Part shown: positions 20,964 to 31,127 of the stretch, one piece after another | Numbering within the stretch: position 1 is the stretch's first letter | Layout of the letters: each line of letters begins with the position of its first letter | Source of the DNA: Xenoacremonium recifei | Taxonomy: Eukaryota; Ascomycota; Sordariomycetes; Hypocreales; Nectriaceae | Assembly (NCBI GenBank): GCA_012184525.1 | Contig: WOFQ01000015.1 | Coordinates: 62,001 to 126,000 of the forward strand | Direction of reading: 5' to 3' | DNA: 64,000 bases | Notes under the pieces: model-generated | Seen by the model: the letters and a program-made list of their open reading frames with translations, nothing else | What the model was told of the DNA's origin: nothing | The model's database searches: none | Translations under genes and position numbers: made by a program

Positions 20964-22925
20964 ATGGCTATCGATAACCAAGAATCGGCACAAAAGTACA
21001 ATGAAAAACTGTGTACTATCAGAGAGAAGTACGACCAAGAGGCACGCAAACGTTTCAGATCTGAAGGTGCTGCACAATTTGTACAGCTCATAGACAAAGA
21101 AGAGCTTCGGTATCTGGCGAAAGATCCGTGGGTGGACGACGAGGCCTTGAATTCCCGGGAATCACCTATCAAAAACGGCGCCAAATATAAGTATTTTATT
21201 CTTGGTGCGGGTTACGGTGGTCTCCAATTTGCAATCCAACTTATTCGACGAGGAATAGCCACCCCTGACGACATCCGCCTTGCCGACGCTGCTGGCGGAT
21301 TCGGGGGCACTTGGTATTGGAATAGGTTTCCTGGCCTTCACTGTGACGTGGAGAGCTATATATATCTACCACTTCTTGAGGAAACCGGCTACATCCCGAC
21401 AAAGAAGTATGTGCCCGGGGAAGAAATCAGATTGCACGCAGAACGAATTGCCACACAATGGGGCTTAACCGACAAGGCTCTGTTTCGTGCCAATGTGCTG
21501 AGAATTAGATGGGACGACGAGAAAGAACTATGGACGGTCGAAGCTACGGAACAACGCGGAATCTCGTCTGACCCATTAACAATCGAGTTCCAGGCGGAAT
21601 ACGTCTATCTGGCTGCCGGTGTGCTTACACGACCCCAGATTCCAAACATCCCAGACCTACTTTCTTTCTCTGGGCATATCTTCCACACCGCTCGCTGGAA
21701 CTATGACGTGTCTGGCGGCACACCTACCAATCAAACACTTGATAGCCTAAGAGATAAAAAGGTTGCTGTTGTTGGTACTGCTGCAACGGCCATTGCCGTC
21801 ATTCCAGAAGTCGCAAAGTATGCCGGAGAACTTTTCGTTGTCCAACGAACTCCCGCATATGTCAAACCCCGTGGGCAGTACGCTACAGATCTAGATGAAT
21901 TCAGATCTAAGGTCGCAAGGGCTAAAGGCTGGCAATATGAGCGGCAGCTAAACGCAAACCGGTTCATCACCAACTCAGCCAGGCCCGGAGAGGAAAACCT
22001 GGTCAATGATGGGTGGACAGATATGCCGGCGTATTCAGCCCTACTCGGATCCCCTAGTCATGGCATAGTAGACCCAGCACCAGAAAGTCTGGAAGAACAC
22101 GTTGAAAAATTCCATATCCTGGACTTGCCACATATGGGGAGGATTCGGGCCCGGGTTGACAGTATTGTCAAGGATCCAGATACAGCCGCGAAACTCAAAC
22201 CATGGTATCCTTCTTGGTGTAAGCGGCCGACGTTTAGCGATACATACTTGCAGGCTTTCAACCAGCCCAACGTCCACCTAGTCGACACGGACGGCAAAGG
22301 ACCCTCAAGAGCAACCAAAAGAGGCTTGATTGTGAATGAGAAAGAATATCCATTCGATGTCATTATCTTTTGTACTGGCTATAACACTGCTGGTCGAGAC
22401 AGTGGAAGCCCAGCGGCTCGGACAGGTGTTGACATTATCGGCAGGGGAGGGCAGTCCTTGGATCAGAAGTGGCATGAGAACGGAGCAGCTACCCTTCATG
22501 GATATGCGACGAACGGCTTTCCTAACCTATTCTTCTCCGGTTCAAACCAAGCAACCGCCACAGGGAACAATGTGTGGATGCTGAGTCTCATTGCTGAGCA
22601 TGTCACCCATATGCTATTGAAGGCACAGCAACAGGCAGGCCCCAATCAACGGGTCATCCTTGAAGTCACCAGAGAGGCTGAGGAAGACCATACCGCAGAG
22701 ATTGTACGGCGTGCCCCATTCTATTCAACTCTTTCGGGGTGTACGCCGGGATATTTCAACGGCCATAGCAACGGTGCAGTGGACACAGATCCGGAAGCGA
22801 AACAGAAGAAGGCTAGGAAAGCCGCTTGGTCTGAAGGCACGATATCTTTCCTCGGCTATCTACAGAAATGGCGGAACGAAGGAACACTTCAGGGTTTAAG
22901 TGTTTCACTAGCTGATAGTATCTGA
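20964..22925 (+). CDS. Baeyer-Villiger monooxygenase (FAD, NADPH)
   Basis: Single exon, 653 residues, long-form enzyme with an N-terminal extension of about 75 residues before the FAD domain. FAD Rossmann motif GAGYGG is at 81-86, then GGFGGTWYWNRFPG at 111-124. The Baeyer-Villiger fingerprint FSGHIFHTARW is at 235-245. The second nucleotide-binding motif reads GTAATA at 271-276, where GxGxxG (usually GTGATA) is expected; the middle Gly is Ala, which could weaken or alter NADPH binding. The family converts ketones to esters or lactones, typically cyclic or aryl ketones, in the cytosol. It is divergent from the NtaA/DszA-type FMN monooxygenase and convergent with the UbiX-like gene. The lack of introns contrasts with the first monooxygenase of the window, so the two are not recent duplicates. 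Confidence 0.92.
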   Translation: MAIDNQESAQKYNEKLCTIREKYDQEARKRFRSEGAAQFVQLIDKEELRYLAKDPWVDDEALNSRESPIKNGAKYKYFILGAGYGGLQFAIQLIRRGIATPDDIRLADAAGGFGGTWYWNRFPGLHCDVESYIYLPLLEETGYIPTKKYVPGEEIRLHAERIATQWGLTDKALFRANVLRIRWDDEKELWTVEATEQRGISSDPLTIEFQAEYVYLAAGVLTRPQIPNIPDLLSFSGHIFHTARWNYDVSGGTPTNQTLDSLRDKKVAVVGTAATAIAVIPEVAKYAGELFVVQRTPAYVKPRGQYATDLDEFRSKVARAKGWQYERQLNANRFITNSARPGEENLVNDGWTDMPAYSALLGSPSHGIVDPAPESLEEHVEKFHILDLPHMGRIRARVDSIVKDPDTAAKLKPWYPSWCKRPTFSDTYLQAFNQPNVHLVDTDGKGPSRATKRGLIVNEKEYPFDVIIFCTGYNTAGRDSGSPAARTGVDIIGRGGQSLDQKWHENGAATLHGYATNGFPNLFFSGSNQATATGNNVWMLSLIAEHVTHMLLKAQQQAGPNQRVILEVTREAEEDHTAEIVRRAPFYSTLSGCTPGYFNGHSNGAVDTDPEAKQKKARKAAWSEGTISFLGYLQKWRNEGTLQGLSVSLADSI

Positions 22926-23093
22926 GAACTGTGTATAGATGTTCATCAAAGCTCGGGGTTTGTAGATTTTACATGTGGCGTCTCATGGCAGTATTTTCTC
23001 AAGCACCTCGATGAATATCACCGGTCTCCATGGTCGAGTTTGAGACTCGTGATCCAGACAATGCTGCTCAAGAAAAGCTGTGAGGGTGGGTGT

Positions 23094-23714
23094 CTAAGAT
23101 AAATCTTTCCCTGTGTTCAACCCATCCCAACGTTGAAAGTTACCTGTATCTAAACCAAAAAGATCTAATATTCTACCTACCGTGTGGTCAACCAAATCGT
23201 TCAAGGTGGACGCATTTGCATAAAACGCAGGAACAGGTGGGAATATAATTGCCCCAGCCTCAGTAGCTGCTAACATATTCTTCAAATGAATAGTACTCAA
23301 CGGTGTCTCCCTTACGACCAGAACTAGCTTCCTCCTCTCTTTCATCGTTACATCTGCAGCGCGACTGATCAGTTCATCGCAATATCCAGTGCTGATAGCA
23401 GATAATGTCTTAACACTGCACGGTATGACGATCATCCCGTCTGTCGTAAAGGATCCGCTAGAGATGGGCGCAGCCAGGTTCGTATTGCTATGAACATAAT
23501 CTGCGAGGGCGCGCAAATTCGAGAGCGTGTAGTCTGTCTCGTGTTTCAGTGTTGCTTCAGCCCATTTGCTAATGACGAGATGAGTCTCGATATTGAGTCG
23601 TCGGAGAGCAAGTAAGGCTTTGATGCCGAGTATAGTTCCCGTAGCACCGGTTATGGCGATAATAATTCTCTTTCGCATCTTAATTGGTGGTTGACTTTGG
23701 ACGTTGGAATCCAT
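23094..23714 (-). CDS. padA: UbiX/Pad1-type flavin prenyltransferase
   Basis: Single exon, 206 residues. UbiX family features: the FMN-binding start IIIAITGATGTILGIKALLAL (split across residues 18-38), SGSFTTDGMIVIPCSVKTLSAI, VLVVRETPLSTIHLKNML and the C-terminal AGAIIFPPVPAFY. Known role: it attaches a dimethylallyl group to FMN, making the prenyl-FMN cofactor required by UbiD/Fdc decarboxylases. It has no long mitochondrial presequence, so a cytosolic role in phenylacrylic or sorbic acid decarboxylation fits better than ubiquinone synthesis. It belongs with the activator gene and the UbiD-like gene to the right, as in the Aspergillus padA-sdrA-cdcA cluster. A 13-bp tandem array of CCGATGGG boxes lies 200-260 bp upstream. 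Confidence 0.93.
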   Translation of the reverse strand: MDSNVQSQPPIKMRKRIIIAITGATGTILGIKALLALRRLNIETHLVISKWAEATLKHETDYTLSNLRALADYVHSNTNLAAPISSGSFTTDGMIVIPCSVKTLSAISTGYCDELISRAADVTMKERRKLVLVVRETPLSTIHLKNMLAATEAGAIIFPPVPAFYANASTLNDLVDHTVGRILDLFGLDTGNFQRWDGLNTGKDLS

Positions 23715-24867
23715 GTTTCAATTACGACTGCGAGCACAGTGTCAACACAACGTAATTTCATCTGACAGTCGCTGTCTTGGGTGGTTATTCTCTCATGAAC
23801 AAATAACGTTAAGAACATGGATTTCTTCGCAAAGCTCCTAAAACGGTATTCTTTTCATAAATAAGCGTTTTCCTTCTGGCTCGAGAAGAAGCGTCTTTCA
23901 ATTTGGTCAATCCCATTGGGTCATCCCATCGGCTTGCCCCATCGGCTCACCCCATTAGTCTATCCCATCGGAACTCTAGTCAACGGTATCGGCGTTTCAT
24001 CAAGGGAAATCGTGTCGGCACTTGAGTCTCGAGAATTCTTGCCCTTAGCTCAGTATATTACGAAGCTGCTGCAGGTCTAAAACTTATGTTAATGCTGTCG
24101 ATGCTATTCCTGTTCATCCTTGGTCTGTACTCGCCCAATTGTTCAGGCCCTCTTTCACATACTCTAGGCTATATCTTCGTTTATGTTTACTGTATTACTG
24201 CCTAATTATCTAGTGCTATATCTCTCTGTCACTATACTGCACGAAATCTCTGTTGGGCTGGGACATCTGTCGTTCACCCACTGTTTGTCTTCAACCACAT
24301 ATTATAATATTATTATACGTTAATCGACATACGTCTCATTTCGAGTACCATTAACTTACTTACCACATTCACAGAGATGCTTGTAATACGCGTATCTTTA
24401 CTTGGCAGTGTGGATTAGTCCGTTCCTACCCCTTCTCCTTGCAGAGGTGATGCCCAGTGGTTACCCGTTGTCGCTGTAACCCGCTTCTGAACAGTTCAAT
24501 CACGATCAATTCAGTTGTAAAAAATTGAGGATTTCATTATATTAAATACCATTCACAGCTTCTCATGTTAGTTTCAAGCTTAAGACTGCAGTGTGTGTAG
24601 CTATCAGTGGATATTGAACTGCCGGGTGAGCTTCGAGTCCGAATAGCGCAAAACTACCATGTTATGTGACAGCAAGCTTGGACCGTGGTCCCGAGAGTCT
24701 CTCTTAACAAATGACGTGAGTTGAGGGGCCAAAGTTGTGGATCAGTTAATTTTAGCAGCATCCGCGCTTTCCGACGATGTTTCTTACGATCATGCAACAG
24801 ATTTCACTATCATAATATCTTGAGCTACATATCTTCCTTTACTGCTTTTCAGCATCAAGTATACGAA
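23715..24867. promoter_or_regulatory. Divergent region between UbiX-like gene and activator gene
   Basis: A 1.15-kb region without a gene. Apart from the CCCATCGG array near the UbiX-like gene it is AT-rich, with stretches of short A/T runs around 24180-24400. It presumably contains the activator's own promoter; no clear TATA element stands out. Confidence 0.55.
23912..23976 (-). repeat. Five-copy 13-bp tandem array of CCGATGGG boxes
   Basis: On the plus strand the core CCCAT(C/T)GG starts at 23912, 23925, 23938, 23951 and 23964, an exact 13-bp period. Copies 2, 3 and 5 are CCCATCGG, copy 1 is CCCATTGG and copy 4 is CCCATTAG. The spacers differ, so the core is what is kept. Read on the strand of the UbiX-like gene the core is CCGATGGG, the same word found three times before the UbiD-like gene. 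Confidence 0.8.
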
Positions 24868-27761
24868 ATGCAGCAGCGGGCGCAAAACCCTTATACAGAG
24901 CCATGTAGATTGAACCAGAACGCGCGCATTTCCGGGTTTACCTGCTCATATTGTGGCAAAATTTACCATCGCAAGGAACATCTGAACCGCCATGAGCGTA
25001 ACCATACGGAATCACGGCCCTTCACCTGCGATAAATGCCATCGCACGTTTACTCGTAGGTGAGATGCATACAGTGTGATGGTATCTCACATTTTTACGCT
25101 GACTGGAAAAAATACTAGTGATGTTTTTAGAAGACATGTTGAGAAGCATCAAGAGCCTCGCCGCCGCGCCAGCCAGGCATGTGACCGATGCTATGCACGC
25201 AAAACAAAATGTGACGGACAGGTCCCATGCGGCCCTTGCGTGGCCACGAGTATGGACTGTACGCACGAGCGATCACATTTGCGTAGGCTGAAGCGGGCAG
25301 AGGGAATCCAACGAGTATCGCATGAGGGTACCGGGCGTGCCGATTTGACTACTCCACCACTTATATCTTTGCAAGACATAGAACTTGACTTGAGATCCCC
25401 ACCACCGCCAGGAAATTCCCAAGAGCTATGGTCCGATAGTTCAGGACTTCGCCAGCTATTCCCGGACACACTCCAAGAAAGACCCAGCCAACAACCCCAG
25501 ACCCGTCCTGAGGACGTTGGCTTTAATCTTGACCAAACCTTTAGTTTGCCTGGTGCGTGTAGCAAGCATACCCCAAATAGCTACACAACTAAAGGAGAAT
25601 TAGACTTATGGAATATATTTCCAACGGATACAGATGAAAGTCAGCAGCCGATACTGAGCAGTTCGCACCCTGGCTTGCATTTGCAAGCGGACGATGATAT
25701 CAACAATCGTGACCAGGATGTCATAGTTCTCCCTCAAGATATTCCGGTCGAATCCATCGATAATATGGCAACAACCAAAAGCTTTCTCTATGGGATCAAT
25801 GACGCACAAGCCCGATCTCGCGTGCTAACCGAAAGACCATGGCCAACGACTCGTGAGTCTTTGTCTCGAGAACCGCCAAGCCCCATGTTCTTATCTGGCC
25901 AGGCGGAGGCCGCCCAAGTTATCTTCGAATTTAGACGGGGGAACTTGGATAGTATTCCTGAAGTGTTGGATGAAGCAACGTGGAATCTATTTGAACATGA
26001 AATTTTGAGATCGGCCTGCGAGAATTCATCTCTTTCATCGGAGGATCAGACATCTCAAAATCCTGGGTCGCTCTTGGGACGCTTAACGGATCTTTATTTC
26101 GAAAACTGTCATCCAGCATGGCCCATAATCCACCGGAAAACGTTTTGCCGGACGCAGAAACCTACCGTTCTTGTTCTAGCAGTTCTCATGATGGGAAGTT
26201 TGATTGCCGATTGCATGGGGCTGGTGTCTCTAGCGAACCAGATTCACAAGCAACTCGATCGATTCTTATACAGCCGGTTGGTACGTCTTGCTTTTTGCAG
26301 AAATATTCGAGCAATCAATATAAAAAGGCTAATCAATGAATTGTGGTCAAAGATGGATTTGTCGGCACTGAAAGATTGGTCTTTGAGCACATACCAAGCA
26401 TTGCTATTGAACTCGATTTTCGGTGTTCTTACTGGAGTGAGCCAGTTCCAGATGCTGCTCTATTTATCTCTGCGGTGTATTGAAACTAAGACTAGACCAG
26501 GAACGCAAAAATGCCGTTAAGGTCGACATGATGCATGGCTTACTGGTGAATGCAGTTCGCCGTTTGGGGTTCTTTGGCGATGAGCAGTTGTGGACTAGCG
26601 GCGATGACGACGATTCAGCGAAAGATCCGGTAACACGGGAAGAGTGCAAAAGGTATTTCAAACCTTTCCGTGACCACCCCGTGTCAATTATCTCACTAAG
26701 TGCATGATGAAAGACTAGCCCTCTCGGTGGTGAAGCTTGACACATGTATCAGCTTCGTATATAACCGACCGCCGATGATTGCTTTCCAAGAACTTACAAT
26801 ATCCCTACCATGGCCACAAGCAACGTGGGATAATGCCGAATGGCGAAGAGAAAACAGTATAGACTTGGAATGTCGAGAACAGAGCGACATATCCGAGCTC
26901 ATATATCACATCATCCAAGGCAAGGGCACGACCTTGCCCCTGGTTCGAGAAGACTACTACCTGATCCTTCTTTTGATTAGAGAGCCGGTGTGGAGCGCTG
27001 CGAAGCGCACAGCATTCAAGAAGAATCAAAATCCTGCTATGAAATTGGTTGTTCCTTTTCGGACATCAACCGACGCAGACCCAATATCTCAATTCCTTCC
27101 CGTCACGGATATTCTTCAACAGTGGAGAAAAGATTTCGCCCTCGTATCTGACAGCATGCTCGTGGGTTCGAGAGAAAACCTGAGGAATGCGACCACTCAG
27201 GAACGAGCCGCCTTAACCATGTGGCACTTGAATATGATTCTCCTAGAGGCAGATTGGGACTTGATCAACACTTTGGCAGGATGTGTATGGCTCTCCGAGG
27301 CCCGGCGAGCAGAGAAATTCCTCACCCTTGAAAGTTGGGCAAATTCATACTCCGGTCGGGTTTCAATATGGAATGCCATACAGATATGGCGGCTCTGGTA
27401 TGACGAAGCCAACGATGGCAATGCGGGCATGATCACTGAACCCTTGGTATCGGTTGGGCTTTTCCAGTCCGCCGTGGTCGTCATGGCTTTTGCTGATACA
27501 ATTCAAGAGAAGAGCATTCCTGAAGGCGATGGTTTTGACGCTTTTCCGTCAATGAGTCTTGATCTTGCGGAAATGTCTCTTTACTCTTCCACGTTGAATT
27601 GGTGGCTGAACAATGGGGGACAAGCGACATTTCGAAACATTCCATTGTGCCGTTCACAGCGATCCAATCTTGTCAAACATTTCCAGGAATTACTTTTAGG
27701 GCTATCTTCTACCTACACTGTAGGACACCGATTCGGAAATATTCTGGAGAGCTTGCATTAA
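24868..27761 (+). CDS. sdrA: C2H2 + Zn2Cys6 transcription factor with fungal_trans-like domain (SdrA-like)
   Basis: Five exons (24868-25058, 25119-26280, 26353-26436, 26501-26652, 26714-27761) give 878 residues. Two C2H2 fingers come first (residues 24-46 and 52-74; the second is split by intron 1). A fungal binuclear cluster follows, C-x2-C-x6-C-x5-C-x2-C-x6-C at 85-111. After an acidic, Ser/Pro-rich linker, the middle region (from about WPIIHRKTF through LDTCISFVYNRPPMI) matches the fungal-specific transcription factor domain. Intron 2 (26281-26352, 72 nt, multiple of three) is probable rather than certain. The position between a UbiX-like and a UbiD-like gene matches sdrA, the activator of sorbic and cinnamic acid decarboxylation in Aspergillus niger. 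The name rests on that context plus domain type. It probably binds the CCGATGGG boxes of both neighbours (inference). Confidence 0.86.
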
Positions 27762-27928
27762 GTCTTGATTACATTCAAAACCAAAATAAAAAAGAATTCA
27801 TTGAGTTTGCAATCGCTTTTTAAACAATTGCTTCCGTATAGTTCATAACTCTCCCTTCGAAATACTTCAATATTAGCAAAAATTAACTTTCTTATTTAAA
27901 TCCTTCAATTTCGTCACATTTCAGAGTA

Positions 27929-29505
27929 TCAAGCAGAACTAGTTTTCTCAAACCCGTAGACTTCCTCCCAGCGCTCTTCCACCAATTTACGGACTTGATC
28001 ACTGTACCCGCCACGGAAGCTGGCCTCGGTAAAGGTGAAATCGGGCTGTGTATATTGTTCGGTGAACAAACAATCAGCCACTACTTTACCACCTTGGAAT
28101 GGATTTCCTGGCCCATGACTCATAAAGGGCATCAAATAGAACCCTCGGACGTCGTCGAAGATATACTCATCCTGACCTGGTCGACACCGTGTAGTTGCAG
28201 CCCATAGAACATCGTCAAAGTCGGTTGGGTCGATGTCATCTCCTACTAGTAATAGGCGCGATATGCCATCGGCAGAGTGCGACTGAAAGACTACTTCTCC
28301 GACACGCTGACAAAACCCTCGACGTCCCCAACTAGCAGCACAGAGTTCTTTGACATCTACTTGAAGCGCAGCCCAAATGCAGTGAGTCTCGTGCGGAACC
28401 CAGACCAATTTGATTGGCAAAGACGCCTCTTTGCATACCTTGGCAATCGCAGCTGAAGCGAGGAAGCCGTAAATAGTATGCTGCAAACCAAGTTGAGCCA
28501 GCGTAAACAACACTCAGAGGGGAGATTGAGACTTACAGTCTCCTCAGGCGCACGACCAGCAACAGCTACTGGAAGAATAGCATTGTTCCGATAAGTCATG
28601 GTGTTGACGTTAAAGACAGGGCATCGTCCTTTCTTATTCGGAAACAACAAGCCGAACATTTCACCCATGGGGCCCTCCTCTGCTGTTTCAGAGTGGGAGA
28701 TTGTCCCCTCGAGAACTATCTCGGCCGTAGCAGGGACATACATATTGTTGGATTCGCATTTGACAACCTCGACAGGAGCACCAGCCAATGCACCGACGTA
28801 ACCACTCTCGTCAACATCGGCGGGGATGGGCATCCCACTCACGGCAATAGCCGCAGGCGGGACGCCAAACGCCAGTGCCCAAGGGGTGTCCTGTTTATCC
28901 TTCCATTGAGCGTGGATCATTCCAATGTGCTGGCTAGCAGCGACGAGCCCTGTCAAGGTTCTGGGGCCAGCGACCATGGCGCGAGCGATAGACCAGTTTG
29001 TCCAGGACTGATCAGGAGTTTGAACGATATGCATACCATAAGTCTGGATATAGCGACCCCCGTCAAGGCCATGAAGGAGCGGGACAGGTATCTTGGTCAA
29101 GTCGATCTGGTCCCCACGTAAGATATTCTCTTTGCAGGGTCCAGTCTCAACAACCTTAGGTGGCAAAGGGCTGCTGTGATCTACCGACACCAACTGCTGG
29201 AAGATATCGGCTGCGGTAGCCGTCGAGGGAAGACCGAAGTGCATTGCGACTCGCCCGAACTCGCGCGGTCCTTTCTTGCGTAGACCTCCTGGAGCGCCGA
29301 GAACTCTCAACAAGCCGTTATGGTGACCGCGGACATTGTTGAACAACACTGCTTTCTGCCGCGTTTCATAAACCTTGCGAATCACCGCACCAACTTCGCC
29401 ATCAGGATCTACCTCCGAGTTAACTTCAACAAGATCATCGTCGTCTTGCAGTGCCTGGAGAAAAGTGCGAAAGTCAAGAGCTGAAGAGGCTGGTGTCGAG
29501 GCCAT
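27929..29505 (-). CDS. cdcA: UbiD-family prenyl-FMN decarboxylase (ferulic/cinnamic acid decarboxylase Fdc1 type)
   Basis: Two exons, 29505-28537 and 28480-27929, with a 56-nt intron, give 506 residues, close to the usual length of about 500. Conserved UbiD/Fdc blocks are present: FRTFLQAL, GLLRVLGAPGGL, NWSIARAMV (the Arg next to prenyl-FMN), VPATAEIVLEGTI followed by TAEEGPMGEMFG (the two catalytic Glu), and FDDVRGFYLMPFMSHGPGNP near the end. Fdc1-type enzymes decarboxylate cinnamic, ferulic, coumaric and sorbic acids by a prenyl-FMN cycloaddition mechanism, detoxifying these weak acids in the cytosol. The cofactor maker (UbiX-like) and the putative activator are the next two genes. Three CCGATGGG boxes lie upstream. 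In older literature the Aspergillus orthologue is ohbA1. Confidence 0.94.
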
Positions 29506-30293
29506 GAGTATCTAAATCAAGAGTCTAAAGGGAGTTTTAGATGAAAAATAACTGTGAACTAGATCTCCTTCGTTTTGGCTACATATAAATTAGCAGATGA
29601 TGAGATAGCCCGTGTTCAGTGTTACAATTATGTATGCCGCTCGTTTTCTACATCTGTACTTTGCGAACTCCAGTGTTTCATTCCGATGGGAGACCTCGGC
29701 AGATGAGTATTGGAGAAGTTCCGATGGGATGAGTGGATTCCCGTGGGAGACGTTTGGTATGATACTAAAAGCTCCGATGGGAGGAAGATGATGCACCGCC
29801 GAACCACAAACCTTACAACATCCGGATAACCCGGGCTAAAACTCAAGCACCCTCTCCCCCATCCTGTCAACAGGGCGTGTGCAAACAAGCTACAGACTAA
29901 CCGCTGTCTTCCCCCCATCAGAACCATCGGCCGTCCGGAGATAATAGTTTGTTCGCATGACTTCCCCGACTACCTTGGTCGTTGTCATCAGTCTTCATGA
30001 TTAAGTCTGAGACTCATCACCCAGGCAATACTCATAACGCATTAGAAGAATGCAATATGTGCTATATTTATGATGATTACGTTTCGCACGAAAAATGTTC
30101 ATCTCGTCAGCATCACTTACACACACCAGCGTTCCTCGGTGGGTCTCGGTGAGTCGAAGTTCAATCAAGGTGAGAGACTCGATTCTGTGGGGAAAGCCAC
30201 CAAAATTTCCATCCTCCGTTATCATTATCGCCAACCCCACCAAAAAGTTGCCCGCTTCACCATCACCGCTTCAGAGTCCCGACAGCTACCAAA
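29506..30293. other. Intergenic, promoter of the UbiD-like gene and of ALB1
   Basis: Divergent region. The left half contains the CCGATGGG boxes; the right half is ALB1 upstream DNA. Frames on both strands are short and unconvincing. Confidence 0.6.
29683..29781 (-). promoter_or_regulatory. Three CCGATGGG boxes upstream of the UbiD-like gene
   Basis: The plus strand reads CCGATGGG at 29683-29690, 29721-29728 and 29774-29781, with a near match CCGTGGGA at 29741. They lie 178-276 bp before the start codon. Orientation relative to the gene is opposite to that in the UbiX-like promoter. Confidence 0.7.
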
Positions 30294-30864
30294 ATGGCCA
30301 AAAAGAAAGGTACAGCGACTCCTCCTCCCAAATCCCACTACAAGCCATGCTCACTACTTCACAGCCGCCTCAATCCACTCCCGCGCCGCCCGCCGCGCCA
30401 CCTCCCCCAGCATCAACACCGACAAGTCTCTCAAAGACATCACCCCGCCCTCGCGCACCGCCCACGCCCGGCCCTCCGTCCTCGCCGCCCAACATGCCGC
30501 CGGTGTCTCCAAGAAGACCTCCAAGCGCGGCCGCAAGAGCCAAATGTCGGCGCGGGCCCGTCGGCGTCATGAGAAGGGCCTGGAGATGGCCGAGGCGGTC
30601 ATCGAGCGTACTAGCAAGAAGGTCGAGAAGAGTCTGGGCAGGGGCCGCGTGGTGAAGGAACGGAGCAAGAAGTGGGATGATATTAACCGAGCGATTGTGC
30701 CGGAGGGGGAGAAGGAGGAGGAGAAGGGCGCGGGGTGGGAGACTGATGAGGAGATGGATGGGGCACCTGAAGATGAACTCACTGCGTCGGTTCCAGATAT
30801 TGCTCCGATGCCTGCTCCCGCAGAGGTTCCCTTGCCTATGGACGATGACGACGAAATTCTTTGA
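30294..30864 (+). CDS. ALB1: Ribosome biogenesis protein Alb1
   Basis: Two exons, 30294-30309 and 30365-30864, 171 residues. The first exon encodes only MAKKK plus one base, and a 55-nt intron follows. The Alb1 pattern is clear: SRAARRATSP near the start, RPSVLAAQHAAGVSKK, then a basic helix (SARARRRHEKGLEMAEAVIE) and an acidic tail ending DDDDEIL. In yeast Alb1 binds Arx1 and travels with pre-60S particles during nuclear export. An open frame runs through the intron from 30070, but the conserved protein begins at MAKKK. Confidence 0.85.
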
Positions 30865-31127
30865 ACTGCTGCGACGTTACGACTGGGATATGGCTGTCCG
30901 GGAATAGAGGAGTTGGGGTGTCCAAAATACGGTTGATGTGACCATTCGAATTTGTTTGGGATTTTCTGATGAAAAGGGTTCTGCTATGAGATATATAGAC
31001 TCGCCCATCTAGCGGCATCTACACGAGATACCCATCTTATACACATGAAAGATGCTATACCAGTATTCCAGCTGTTCCGCCAGCGGGATGCTAAAAGGGG
31101 TGATAGACACTCCTTGATGCACAGCCC

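Noticed and set aside
3255..23000. Classical secondary-metabolite gene cluster
   Set aside because: No backbone enzyme (PKS, NRPS, terpene cyclase or DMAT) is present; a catabolic role fits the gene set better.
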